From positions 2,666,001 to 2,730,000 of the forward strand of contig NZ_JACCCV010000001.1 of assembly GCF_013410115.1 (NCBI RefSeq): 64,000 nt of DNA, read 5' to 3'. Position numbers and translations under genes: made by a program. Under the pieces are notes generated by a model that was not told the origin of the DNA, ran no database searches, and saw nothing but the letters and a program-made list of their open reading frames with translations. The stretch comes from Tunturiibacter gelidiferens (GTDB lineage Bacteria; Acidobacteriota; Terriglobia; Terriglobales; Acidobacteriaceae). Below are positions 1 to 8,556 of the stretch, piece after piece. The first letter of the stretch is position 1. Each line of letters starts with the position of its first letter.

Positions 1-1257
1 GAGAAACTCCGAACGGGCGAGGGTTACGCGGAGGTGGAGTTCGAAGACAACAGCACTTTGCATTTAGCCCCAAATTCGCTGGTCGAGTTCCCGCTGCTGG
101 CGCTGCGCAGTTCTGGGACAAAAGCCTCAACGGTTAACGTGGTAAGGGGGACAGTCTATGTGAATCTCGAAAGCACCAAGGGCAATGAGTTTCTGCTCTG
201 GGCTTGCGGCAGGAAGATGACGGTTGCGCCTGCAACACATCTGCGGGTGACAGTCGAGGGGGAGAAGACGGTCCTGTCAGTCTTCAACGGGAACGTCACG
301 GTGGAGCGCGGTTCGGAGACAACTCTGGTCAACAAGAAACAATCGCTGACGCTAGGCGCCGATCAGGTGACTGTCGCCAAGAAGATTGATCAGGGTCCCT
401 ATGACGCTTGGGATAAGGATTCGAACGACTACCACGCACGATATTCGCGAGCCAATACATTCGCCGGTTCAGGATCCTCGTATGGTCTAAGCGACCTCAA
501 CTACTATGGGAGCTTTATCAACGGTGGGGGGTATGGTAGTTTCTGGCAGCCTTATCTTGTCAGCGCAGGCTGGAATCCCTATCAAAACGGGGTGTGGGCT
601 CTGTATCCCGGGGCGGGCTACTCCTGGGTCTCGCCCTATCCATGGGGATGGCTGCCATATCATTCGGGCACGTGGTCCTTCTACCCGGGGTACGGTTGGG
701 GCTGGCAGCCGGGCGGCGTTTGGAACGGGTTGAACAACATAGTGGTCACTAGTGGGCAGACGGCTGGTACACTCGCTCAAAATCCTGTGCGCTCGCCGCT
801 GCGGCCTGCTGTTCCGCAAAAGCCTGGAGACGGCGCATCTCCATCTTCGCTGGTGCTCGCTGGTGACAAGCCGATAGTTTTTTCCAAAGAAGACAAGCCA
901 GGAAACTTTGTGTTTCAAAAGAACTCAGCAGGGTTGGGGGTTCCGAGGGGATCGCTTGGGGACCTGAGCAAGATTTCGAATCATGTTGAGCAGCATGGAT
1001 CCGCAAGCATGCCAGTGTATGCTTCTTCGCCTTCTCTATCGACGGGCGGGTCCGACCATGGGGCGAACGTTGGGCCAGTAATTCTGAAGGCCGGATCGCC
1101 TGTCTCAAGCGACAATTCGTCTTTCCCTTCCGCGTCGCGACCGGGGCCTTACACAGGGTCTTCGTCGCAGACAACCCCGCTGTCGCACAGCGGAGCCGCT
1201 TCAGCATCTGGAGGTTCAAGCGGTGGCGGCAGCCGCCCCGGCTCGAGCCCCAAGTGA
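1..1257 (+). CDS. FecR-domain secreted protein, 5' end outside window
   Basis: The frame is open from base 1, so the N-terminus lies outside the window. The first visible residues (LRTGEGYAEVEF, then LHLAPNSLVEF) match the FecR domain, a beta-rich periplasmic fold with repeated G-x-V segments, to about residue 120. Next comes a Trp/Tyr/Gly-rich stretch (about residues 170-245) with repeated WG, GWLPY and GWGW motifs, as in the tryptophan-rich tail of many acidobacterial FecR-domain proteins. The C-terminus is Ser/Gly/Pro-rich and probably disordered. No sigma factor or TonB receptor is visible beside it, so a classical Fec signalling role is not supported. A GTG at 34 could be mistaken for the start, but homology extends upstream of it. 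Exact function unknown. Confidence 0.8.
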   Translation, partial: EKLRTGEGYAEVEFEDNSTLHLAPNSLVEFPLLALRSSGTKASTVNVVRGTVYVNLESTKGNEFLLWACGRKMTVAPATHLRVTVEGEKTVLSVFNGNVTVERGSETTLVNKKQSLTLGADQVTVAKKIDQGPYDAWDKDSNDYHARYSRANTFAGSGSSYGLSDLNYYGSFINGGGYGSFWQPYLVSAGWNPYQNGVWALYPGAGYSWVSPYPWGWLPYHSGTWSFYPGYGWGWQPGGVWNGLNNIVVTSGQTAGTLAQNPVRSPLRPAVPQKPGDGASPSSLVLAGDKPIVFSKEDKPGNFVFQKNSAGLGVPRGSLGDLSKISNHVEQHGSASMPVYASSPSLSTGGSDHGANVGPVILKAGSPVSSDNSSFPSASRPGPYTGSSSQTTPLSHSGAASASGGSSGGGSRPGSSPK

Positions 1258-1555
1258 AGTGTGGAGAGCATAGCGACACTACACCTCTGTAGAGCTGATG
1301 GATTTGCGCTTGCGGATATCCGTCCAGACTGGCTCATTTCCATGTCCCGGACTGGTGTACAAAAGAACGGCAACTGAGAAAACCCTGTCCTGCCCTGTAA
1401 GAACAATGACGGATATCTTCAGTCTTGTGGCTCACAAGCGACTGAGACCCGTCCTTTGCCTACCCATCCCGGGACCACGCCCTCATCCTCTTCCATAGGC
1501 GCCTGATCGTCGATGAGTGCCGTGGCGGTTTGGCAACAAAACCCGCTTCTGCGGA
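1258..1555. other. Intergenic region, no gene seen
   Basis: About 300 bp between the FecR-domain gene and the propeller-like remnant. Only short frames without recognisable domains or good ribosome-binding sites occur. I see no RNA gene or strong terminator. Confidence 0.5.
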
Positions 1556-1957
1556 TCATGACCCAATTGGTTCGGAGAGCGATTGTCTGTCACCAGGGAA
1601 GGCTACATTAGCTCGGAAATTTGACATTAGAAGTTTTGCCAGGACGTCCACGAGTTGGGGGTTTTGGCTCGATTGCTGCCAGCTGGTGTGAACGGTTCCC
1701 GAAACACCCAGATAGAACACCTGCAACAGTCCCGTTGGCAGTTGCGCTGCGCTGATTACGTTGTGAGGGAATCCATCCTGGTCCGTTAAACTTATCTCCG
1801 GTGTGGGAAATGGCATGAGCGGACTCCACGATGTGGCGTCGTTTGGACTGCTGTACGAGAACGCCCAGTTCGTTCCACGGTTAGCAACCTGACTGCTGCC
1901 CCAGTTGGCCCAAAGATAGACGCGCCCCTGACCGTAGCCGTCGAGTCGTGGCTCGAT
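1556..1957 (-). pseudogene. Remnant of a propeller/lectin-like protein gene
   Basis: On the minus strand a frame is open from 1957 to 1556 but has no start codon before 1816. Its translation keeps protein-like patches: RVYLWANWGS, then TGLLQVFYLGVSGTVHTSW. The second patch resembles the repeat of fucose-lectin/PLL-type beta-propellers, where a strand with VFY or VFA is followed by GTDG and a Trp. The frame stops at 1958-1960, next to the point where integrase homology begins on the other strand, so this looks like an old gene cut off by rearrangement. The family assignment is tentative. Confidence 0.35.
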
Positions 1958-2873
1958 TCAATCTCATTCGCGTCGGGTACCTAACGAGCCTCAACCAGTA
2001 CATCCGTCCAAGATGGAGTGACACGCTGCTAACAGAGGTCAAGCCCGCTGCTGTCGATGAATGGTTGAGGTCGCTCACCAAGCTTCCGAAGCCATACGAC
2101 AACAGCACGACTCAGCTGGTCTCACTGTCTCCTAAGACCAAAGGAAACATCAAGTCGATGATGTATCTCTTAATGGAAAGGGCGATGTTCTGGGAACTGG
2201 TGCCCCTCGCCAGGAACCCTATCGGCCTTGTCGTGATTAGAGGGGTCAGCAAGCGCAGGAAAACTCCCCTATCCTCACAGTGCAGCAATACCATTCCGTG
2301 GTTGAACAGCTAGAAGAACCGTATAAACAGATGGTGCGGGTTGCCATGTGCTTAGGGTTGAGAGTCAGCGAGGTTCTGGCTCTTAAATGGTCAGACTTCG
2401 ATTTTCGGAGCCTGACCCTAGAAGTTGTTCGGGGCGTGGTTCATGGTCGCATTAGTGATGTGAAGACGGAATATAGCGAGGATCTACTCCCGTTGGACTC
2501 CGCTTTCGCTGAAGTCATGCTCGATTGGCAACAACGCTGTCCAAAGAGTGAAGGGAACTGGGTCTTCCCAAACCCAAACACTGGCAAGCTGTACCATGCT
2601 TCACCTATCGGCCGGGACTACATCCGTGCTGCTGGCAGAAAGGCGAAGCTTGAGAAGGACATTGGCTGGCATACCTTCCGACACGCATACAGATCGTTTT
2701 TGGATGACGCTGGCGCGCCTGTCGGGGTGCAGCAAAAGCTGATGCGCCATGCTCAGGTAAGCACGACCATGAACACGTATGGAAATGCCCAGATGCTGTC
2801 CAAACGATCAGCCAATACCAAGGTTGTTCAGATGGTTTTGCCCTCGAAAGGAAGGCTCGAAGAAGCAGGTTAA
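1948..2873 (+). pseudogene. Tyrosine recombinase/integrase, truncated and frameshifted
   Basis: Two frames together encode most of a phage-type site-specific integrase. The first (1948 to about 2265) carries the core-binding domain ending in a KTKGNIKSMM-type helix; the second (2280-2873) carries the catalytic domain with GLRVSEVLALKW (catalytic Arg), HTFRHAYRSF (His/Arg box) and RHAQVSTTMNTYGNA (His and Tyr nucleophile). The switch from one frame to the other near 2262-2268 fits loss of one base: restoring it reads KTP then ILTVQQYHSV. The N-terminal arm-binding region is missing and no good start exists. It lies 50 bp from the 3' end of the tRNA-fMet gene, the usual location of an integrase in an element inserted at a tRNA. 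Catalytic residues are intact but the gene is probably dead. Confidence 0.85.
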
Positions 2874-2878
2874 ACAGG

Positions 2879-2902
2879 GAACCCCACACTAAAGTGGGGT
2901 TC
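2879..2902. terminator. Hairpin between integrase remnant and tRNA-fMet
   Basis: A perfect 9-bp inverted repeat, GAACCCCAC and GTGGGGTTC, with a 6-base loop. It lies 21 bp past the 3' end of the tRNA gene and just past the integrase stop codon. It has no long T run on either strand, so it may be a weak bidirectional terminator. Confidence 0.5.
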
Positions 2903-2923
2903 TGTGGGTCCTAAACCCCTAAA

Positions 2924-3000
<77 letters not shown>

Positions 3001-3005
3001 CTTTG

Positions 3006-3034
3006 AATATACCGTTACTTTTAGCCAAGGTCAA
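3006..3034 (-). promoter_or_regulatory. Sigma70-type promoter of tRNA-fMet
   Basis: Reading the minus strand, TTGACC (3034-3029) is followed after exactly 17 bases by TATATT (3011-3006). The -10 box ends 5 bases before the first base of the mature tRNA, so transcription would begin at or very near the tRNA 5' end, with almost no leader. Confidence 0.7.
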
Positions 3035-3173
3035 ACAGGCTCGAAGTGAAAGCTACGAACGCCTCTTACACCTGCACCGAGGGGATTCAGCGTAACTTTT
3101 TTCTGAAAACCGAGTCTGCATCAATAGGATGTTTGCGTGGCGATAAGTGTCGCGCCGGAGGAGCGGAGGGCGT

Positions 3174-4496
3174 ATGTGTCAGTGGATTCAGCGCAAGGTT
3201 TTTTCCAAGGTCTCAATGACTACATTTCTGGCGGCGAGTCTGGCGATGTATAGCGGTGTAGGGTCAGCGCAGAACAAGCCAGCGACCGTGCCCGATGCCC
3301 AAATTGAAGCAAGTGTTTTGAAGGCTTTGGCTGGCGCGCCGGAGTTGGCCGATCAGGCGATCACCTCGACCACTGTTTACGGTGTAGTGACGCTGAGTGG
3401 CACTGTCCGGGATGAGCCGTTGCGTGATCTGGCGGACCACTTGGTTTCGAACACAGCCGGGGTACAAAAGGTTGTGGATCAGTTGGTCATCGGTGCGGTT
3501 CCGGCGGTCGCAAACAGCAATTCTTCGCAGCAGCAGGACCCGTCCCAAGGCACGAATCCGAATCTCCAGTCTGATGGTTCGATTGCTCCTCCGCAGACGC
3601 GGAGTCCTCCCGCACCGAACAGTCCAAATTCACCTGCTGCGCCGCAGGGTTCGCAGCAGGCCGGTCAGTACCCTCCCCCTTATCAGGAAGGACAGGGTGG
3701 TCAGTATCCTCCTGCTTATGGTTCGCCGCAGCAGGGTGGCCAGTATCCACCGCCTTATCAGGGGCAGCAGCCCGGCCAGTATCAGGGGTATGGCCAGCCT
3801 TACCGCCCGCAGTATCCTCCGCCACGACCTTATGTGGCGCAGAAGGGTGGAGACGCTGTAGTGGTGCCGATTGGAACCAATCTCCGGGTTCGGATCAACC
3901 AGGGTATGAACAGCAAGAGCACTGTGGTGGGGACAACATTTGATGGAGTCGTTCTGAACGATGTGGTGTCTGGTGGTGCGATTGCGATTCCCCGCGGTGC
4001 TTCGATTCAGGGAACTGTGGTTGCGGCGCATACCGCGGGTGAGTTGAAGGGCAAGGGCGAGTTGAAGTTGCAGCTCAATTCTGTTTCGTTAGGTGGCAGG
4101 GTGTACCCGGTAGCCACGGATTTCTGGTGGCACCAGGGGGTGGACAAGACCGGCAGCACGGTAGGGAATACGGTTGGGCTGGCCTCGGTTGGCGCGCTGA
4201 TCGGTGCGGTTGCAGGCGGCGGTGTGGGAGCTGCGGTTGGTGCAGGCGTTGGCGGCGTGGCTGGACTTGGCGTATCGGCAGCTTCGGGTCGGGGCGAGGC
4301 TTCTTTGCCTCCTGAGGCGATCCTGGTCTTCCATCTGACGCAACCGGCGGATATTACGACTGTGTCTCAGGCTGAGTTGAACCGGCTGGGTGCTGGGGTG
4401 CCGGTGGGAGCAGATCCGCAGTTTCGTCGGCGGTATCCTCCTCCTCCTCCGCCTCCTGGCTACTACTACGGGCCTGGTTATTACCGGCCTTACTAA
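3174..4496 (+). CDS. Secreted BON-domain protein with glycine-zipper tail
   Basis: Start chosen at ATG 3174, preceded by GGAGCGGAGGG; a GTG at 3147 is in frame but lies upstream of this ribosome-binding site. An N-terminal signal peptide ends near GVGSAQ. A BON domain follows (about residues 30-100, with the GVVTLSGTVRDE motif), a fold associated with membrane or osmotic-stress proteins. A long linker rich in Pro, Gln, Gly and Tyr (repeats such as GQYPPPYQ) leads to a beta-rich domain (GTNLRVRINQ onward), then a glycine zipper (GAVAGGGVGAAVGAGVGG) able to insert into or pack against a membrane, and a Pro/Tyr end. It is probably periplasmic or outer-membrane associated. The substrate or partner is unknown. 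A rho-independent terminator follows directly. Confidence 0.75.
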   Translation: MCQWIQRKVFSKVSMTTFLAASLAMYSGVGSAQNKPATVPDAQIEASVLKALAGAPELADQAITSTTVYGVVTLSGTVRDEPLRDLADHLVSNTAGVQKVVDQLVIGAVPAVANSNSSQQQDPSQGTNPNLQSDGSIAPPQTRSPPAPNSPNSPAAPQGSQQAGQYPPPYQEGQGGQYPPAYGSPQQGGQYPPPYQGQQPGQYQGYGQPYRPQYPPPRPYVAQKGGDAVVVPIGTNLRVRINQGMNSKSTVVGTTFDGVVLNDVVSGGAIAIPRGASIQGTVVAAHTAGELKGKGELKLQLNSVSLGGRVYPVATDFWWHQGVDKTGSTVGNTVGLASVGALIGAVAGGGVGAAVGAGVGGVAGLGVSAASGRGEASLPPEAILVFHLTQPADITTVSQAELNRLGAGVPVGADPQFRRRYPPPPPPPGYYYGPGYYRPY

Positions 4497-4506
4497 GTTG
4501 TCGTTG

Positions 4507-4541
4507 GGAGAGAGTCGGCTTTTGGCTCTCTCCATCTTTTT
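4507..4541 (+). terminator. Rho-independent terminator of the BON gene
   Basis: An 8-bp perfect stem, GGAGAGAG and CTCTCTCC, with an 11-base loop, followed by ATCTTTTT. It begins 11 bp after the stop codon of the BON-domain gene. Confidence 0.8.
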
Positions 4542-5143
4542 CGTCGCAGATTTTGATCCGCCCGTGAATCAGCTTGGCTGGTTTTCGGGCATTTTTTCGG
4601 GATGAATGGATCGGACACTACCGCAGCTTGTGGTGAATTTGTGGTGTGAAGCGTGGTCGGTGTGGTGTTTTTGTGGCTATCTTTTGCTGGCTTCGGGCGG
4701 CTTGGGCTGGGGGCTGAAGTCCCCTTGGCTGAGGCTCTGACCCCTCCCCCCTCCCCTCTGAGGTATCTTGTGCGTAAGTCTATTGTTGGGAATGGTTTGG
4801 ACGGGGGTGCTGTCTGCAAAATATTACAACGAAAGGACTTACTTGCAAAATATTGTTTCTAAACGAGTTGTGGGTGAGCCGACGGCTCGGGTAAGCTTCG
4901 TGATCTTTTTATTCGCTACTTCTAGTTTATCTGGTTGGAGGTAACTCATACGCCACGCGATTATCCTTGTCTGGCGCGGGTTTTCGTTGTTTTGGGGCTT
5001 GACAGGTTTTTTTGAGGATCGGCGGAAGACGCAGTTTGGGTTCCGTCAGTTTAGAGAAATTAGAGAGTGGATGGCGACCAGAGGCGAGGCCTGCCCAATG
5101 TCTTCTACGGGCTTATAGAGGAAGAACAACTGCAAGTATAGAG

Positions 5144-5213
5144 ACGAATACGGGGATCCTTCGACTGCATGCTCACGAGGTGCCGTGAGCAACTTCGCTC
5201 AGGATGACGACTA
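5144..5213 (-). repeat. Palindromic repeat family A, copy 1
   Basis: About 70 bp. On the minus strand it runs GTCATCCTGAGCGAAG, a variable hairpin (GCTCACGGCACCTCGTGAGC), then GCAGTCGAAGGATCCCCGTATTCG. Near-identical ends recur at 5299-5371 and 44985-45050. Confidence 0.8.
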
Positions 5214-5252
5214 TCTTTGATTAGCGGCTTTGATGAGCAGCGAGTTTTTTGC

Positions 5253-5298
5253 AACCGCAACTGCAACTACAACTGCAACTGCAAAGACAAAAACAAAA
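5253..5298. repeat. Simple-sequence tract beside repeat A copy 2
   Basis: An irregular run of CAACTG, CAAAGA and CAAAAA units directly abutting the ATACGGGGATCC end of the next repeat. Similar tracts abut the same end of the repeats at 33654 and 44985. Confidence 0.7.
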
Positions 5299-5371
5299 AC
5301 GAATACGGGGATCCTTCGGCTGCGTTTGCTCACAAAGTGCCGTGAGCAACTTCGCTCAGGATGACGACTAT
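5299..5371 (-). repeat. Palindromic repeat family A, copy 2
   Basis: Same architecture as the copy at 5144: shared ends with GGATCCTTCGRCTGC and CTTCGCTCAGGATGACGACTAT, with only the hairpin interior different (TTTGCTCACAAAGTGCCGTGAGCAA on the plus strand, broken here as TTTGCTCACAAA and GTGCCGTGAGCAA). Confidence 0.8.
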
Positions 5372-5576
5372 TTTGGGTATGCGGCAAAAAAGGAGCAACT
5401 GCAACAACAGCAACAACAATAACAACAGCAAAGGCAACGCAGATCCTCTTCGGGGATGACAACCAGAACGACAAAGTCAAAGGACACCGCAACTGCAAAG
5501 ACAACAGCAAAGACAAAGAGGATTGCGAGTACAACGGGCGGCGGTGCTAGGCTGCTGAAGGGTACTAGGAGTACAG

Positions 5577-6215
5577 ATGATTTTTGATGTTGAGAAGATA
5601 AAGGCGCGTGAGACCTATAACCTGCTGATCGGTTTGGTTGCGCCTCGGCCGATTGCGCTGGTTACGAGCATGAATGAGGAGGGCAGGATGAATGCTGCGC
5701 CTTTCAGCTCGTACAACTACCTTTGTACCGATCCGCCGATCATCGGGATGGGCGTGATGAATCGTCCGTCGGAGCATTTTGTGCCGAAGGATACGGCGCG
5801 GAATATTCGGCGGACGGGGGAGTTTGTTGTGAACGTGGTGACCGAGGATATCGCGCAGCAGATGAACATCTGTGCCACGGATTTTCCGGCGGAGTTTGAT
5901 GAGCTGGAGATGGCGGGGTTCACGACGGCGCCCTCGCAGGTGGTGAAGGTGCCGAGGATTGCGCAGGCGCATGCGGCGCTCGAGTGCAAAGAGTTTACGA
6001 CGATGGAGATCGGGCGGTCGCGGATTGTGCTGGGGCGGGTGGTGTCGATTTACATCGAGGACAAGTTTGTCGATCCTGCGGGGCCGTATGTGCTGTCGGA
6101 GGAGCTGCATGCGATTGGCCGGATGAATGGGCTGGGGGCTTATGTGAAGACGCGGGATTCGTTTTTGAATATTCCGCGGATTCCTTATGAGGAGTGGAAG
6201 AAAGGGAAGAGATGA
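5577..6215 (+). CDS. Flavin reductase-like FMN-binding protein
   Basis: 212 aa, the usual size of the flavin reductase-like (FMN-binding split barrel) family. Visible motifs are the N-terminal strand APRPIALVTS, the FMN-contact segment NAAPFSSYNYL, and DTARNIRRTGEFVVNVV. These cytoplasmic proteins bind FMN and either reduce it with NAD(P)H or act as flavoenzymes on small substrates; the substrate cannot be read from sequence. ATG 5577 follows GGGTACTAGGAG, a reasonable ribosome-binding site. Its stop overlaps the start of apbE (ATGA), so the two are probably translated together. Confidence 0.8.
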   Translation: MIFDVEKIKARETYNLLIGLVAPRPIALVTSMNEEGRMNAAPFSSYNYLCTDPPIIGMGVMNRPSEHFVPKDTARNIRRTGEFVVNVVTEDIAQQMNICATDFPAEFDELEMAGFTTAPSQVVKVPRIAQAHAALECKEFTTMEIGRSRIVLGRVVSIYIEDKFVDPAGPYVLSEELHAIGRMNGLGAYVKTRDSFLNIPRIPYEEWKKGKR

Positions 6216-7249
6216 GGCGCTGGTTGGCAGTTGGCTGGCTTGCGATCGCTCTGAGCTTGACACCACTTGCGGTTCCGGCTGCGCCCTCGCAGCTCAGGTT
6301 GTTTACAACGACGCATCCCGCGATGGGCACAGAGTTCATGTTGTACCTCTACAGCACGAACCCTGCGGCTGCGGCTGCTGCGTCCGAGGAGGTCTTTGAG
6401 GAGATCGACCGGATTGAGCAGTTGCTTTCGAACTATCGCGACTCCAGCGAGTTGTCGCGTATCAATCAGAACGCAGGTGCCGGTGCGGTAACGACTGATC
6501 CCGAGATGATGGATTTTTTGCAGCAGTCCGAACACTGGAGTCGAGCCAGTAATGGGGCTTTCGATATCACGGTGGGTCGCCTGATGAAGGCGTGGGGGTT
6601 TTTCCGTTACGATGGACGTATTCCGATGGACGCAGAGCTTGAAGATCTTCGTGCTGTAACGGGTTGGGAGAAGGTGAAGCTTGATCCGGCTGCCCGGACG
6701 GTGCAGTTCACCTCGCCGGGCATTGAGCTCGATCCGGGCGGCATCGGCAAGGGTTTTGCTGTGGATGCGGCGGTTCGCATCCTGCGAGCCGATCACATTA
6801 CGGCGGCGATGCTTTCGGCGGGCAGCAGCACCGTGTACGCGTTGGGTGCTCCGCCGCACAAGACCGGATGGCGTGTCGTGGTTCCGGGGCCGTTGCCTTC
6901 GAAGAAGACGCTCTCGGTGATTACGCTGCGTGACACCTCTCTCTCGAGTGCCGATTGCAGTCAGAAGAACTTCACGGTGGCTGGTCATCGTTACTGCCAC
7001 ATTATGAATCCGCGCACGATGCGTCCGGTTGAGGGCAGGATACAGGTGAGTGTTGTAGCTCCTTCGGCGACTGTGAGCGACGCGCTCTCGAACGTAGTTT
7101 TTGTTGAAACACCGGCGCAGAGTGTTGCCACGCTCAAGGCCTTTGCGCCCGATGCTCACGCACTGATCGTCTCCGGCGGCGCGGAGGCCCGTTGCACCAC
7201 CTTTCAATGGACAAGCTCGGTCGACCGAACTCATTGTGCTCTGAATTGA
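6212..7249 (+). CDS. apbE: FAD:protein FMN transferase
   Basis: ApbE covalently attaches FMN from FAD to threonine in target proteins (NqrB/RnfG-type subunits) in the periplasm, using Mg2+. The protein has an N-terminal hydrophobic signal (RRWLAVGWLAIALSL, cleavage near AVPAAPS), the HPAMGTEFML segment typical of the family start, ELDPGGIGKGFAVD (FAD/Mg-binding loop), and the C-terminal HIMNPRTMRPV motif. ATG 6212 is chosen because it forms an ATGA overlap with the preceding gene and has GAAGAAAGGGAAG upstream; an in-frame GTG at 6194 lies inside the neighbour. About 345 aa, normal for the family. No Rnf or Nqr genes are in the window, so the target is unknown. Confidence 0.9.
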   Translation: MRRWLAVGWLAIALSLTPLAVPAAPSQLRLFTTTHPAMGTEFMLYLYSTNPAAAAAASEEVFEEIDRIEQLLSNYRDSSELSRINQNAGAGAVTTDPEMMDFLQQSEHWSRASNGAFDITVGRLMKAWGFFRYDGRIPMDAELEDLRAVTGWEKVKLDPAARTVQFTSPGIELDPGGIGKGFAVDAAVRILRADHITAAMLSAGSSTVYALGAPPHKTGWRVVVPGPLPSKKTLSVITLRDTSLSSADCSQKNFTVAGHRYCHIMNPRTMRPVEGRIQVSVVAPSATVSDALSNVVFVETPAQSVATLKAFAPDAHALIVSGGAEARCTTFQWTSSVDRTHCALN

Positions 7250-7282
7250 ACTCGCTCCAAGGGACCCGCTCCAAGGCCAACT

Positions 7283-8524
7283 ATGAACCGTCGTGATTTT
7301 CTGCAATCCGCCTCCGCTGCTGCTCTTGCCTCAGCCACGATCGCCCGCGCCGCGGTGCCGGCGGTCAAACCTGTTCGACTGGGTGTCATCGGCGCGGGCA
7401 GCAGAGGGCAGGAGAATCTTCGCCAGTTCCTGCGTGTGCCCGGAGTCTCCGTAGAGGCGATCTGCGACGTCTATCCTCCGCGGTACGAGCAGGTAAATCG
7501 CCTGATTGGCAAAGAGGTGCGACATACAACCGACTACAACGAGTTGCTGACGCGCAACGATATCGACGCCGTGATGATCGCCTCGCCGGTGGCATGCCAC
7601 GCGGAACATGTGATTGCCACGGCAAAGACAGGTCGGGCGATCTATGGAGAGAAGGCGCTGGGGTTCACGGTGGAAGACAACCAGAACATTCTCGACGCGG
7701 TGATCCGCAACAAGACCCTCTTCCAGATCGGTCACGAGTATCGCTATGCATCATGGGTGCGGGAGGCGATACGCCGTGTTCATGCAGGCGAGATTGGAAC
7801 GCCGACCCACGTATATGCCTACTGGCATCGCAACGGTGATTGGAGGCGCAGCGTTCCTTCGCCTGATCCCGACGGGAAGCTGGAGCGCCTCATCAACTGG
7901 CGTCTGTATCGAGAGAGCTCGGGAGGGCTGGGCACGGAGCTCGGCTCGCATCACATCGATATGGCGAACTGGATCTTTGGCGAACAGCCGGAGAGTGTGA
8001 TTGGGACTAACAGCATCTGCCGGTACCACGATGGACGTACGGTTGGCGACAATGTGCAGACGGTTTTCAACTACTCCCAAGGGCGGCGGCTGGTGTTCTC
8101 GTCGATCACCGATAATGCGAAGGTTGGGTGTGAGTTCTGGATCTATGGCACGGCTGGCAGTGCGCAGATCACGATCGAAGACGCCACGATTTACTACGAG
8201 AAGAATCGATCCAATGCACCGACTGCGGACAAGGCAGAGGGCAAGACGGTGGTCGAACGTGGCGTGGTGACGGGGGCGTCGTATTCGACCGCGGGCGAGA
8301 TGCCGTATCGCGGCCCGGGCGAGAAGGTTGTGGTTGTCAGTTCGGAGGACCCAACGCTGGCGGCGGCTCGCTCATTTATTGAAGCGGTGCGTGGGGAGCA
8401 TTCGATCTTTGCCGATGTGCACTGTGGGTTTCGGGCAGCGATTGCGTGCTCGGTCGCACATGATGCGGTCTTCACGGAGAATAAGATGCTGATCCCGACG
8501 GCGGCTCACCATGACAAGGGTTAG
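7283..8524 (+). CDS. Gfo/Idh/MocA family oxidoreductase, Tat-exported
   Basis: 413 aa with a twin-arginine signal (MNRRDFLQSASAAALASATI), a Rossmann domain starting VRLGVIGAGSRG (NAD(P) binding), and the C-terminal alpha/beta domain containing GGLGTELGSHHIDMANWIFG, typical of Gfo/Idh/MocA sugar or cyclitol dehydrogenases. The canonical EKP motif reads EKA (GEKALGFTV). Such Tat-exported members are abundant in soil Acidobacteriota and Planctomycetes, usually with carbohydrate substrates; no sugar-degradation genes lie alongside, so the substrate is undetermined. It is transcribed separately, 33 bp after apbE. Confidence 0.85.
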   Translation: MNRRDFLQSASAAALASATIARAAVPAVKPVRLGVIGAGSRGQENLRQFLRVPGVSVEAICDVYPPRYEQVNRLIGKEVRHTTDYNELLTRNDIDAVMIASPVACHAEHVIATAKTGRAIYGEKALGFTVEDNQNILDAVIRNKTLFQIGHEYRYASWVREAIRRVHAGEIGTPTHVYAYWHRNGDWRRSVPSPDPDGKLERLINWRLYRESSGGLGTELGSHHIDMANWIFGEQPESVIGTNSICRYHDGRTVGDNVQTVFNYSQGRRLVFSSITDNAKVGCEFWIYGTAGSAQITIEDATIYYEKNRSNAPTADKAEGKTVVERGVVTGASYSTAGEMPYRGPGEKVVVVSSEDPTLAAARSFIEAVRGEHSIFADVHCGFRAAIACSVAHDAVFTENKMLIPTAAHHDKG

Positions 8525-8556
8525 TCGCTTCTAGGTTCCGCTCGATCAGGGTCAGA

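Larger units (their letters stand above)
4542..5576. other. 1 kb gene-free, repeat-rich spacer
   Basis: No credible gene on either strand. It contains two copies of GCAAAATATT (4816-4825 and 4845-4854), a small GAGCC/GGCTC hairpin near 4875, a TACGCCACGC...GGGGCTTGACA stretch (about 4949-5007) also found near 33369-33424, two full copies of a palindromic repeat (5144-5213 and 5299-5371), a shortened relative (about 5440-5465), and several tracts of CAAC/GCAAA-type simple sequence (about 5253-5298, 5395-5435 and 5485-5520). Confidence 0.7.

Noticed and set aside
5211..5534. Val/Ala/Phe-rich minus-strand frame in the 5 kb spacer
   Set aside because: It is translated from CAAC/GCAA simple-sequence tracts and repeat copies; the hydrophobic peptide repeats follow from the DNA repeats.
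5253..5535. CRISPR-like appearance of repeated units
   Set aside because: Units are irregular 6-mers with two larger palindromic repeats of different interior; there are no regular repeat-spacer units and no cas genes.
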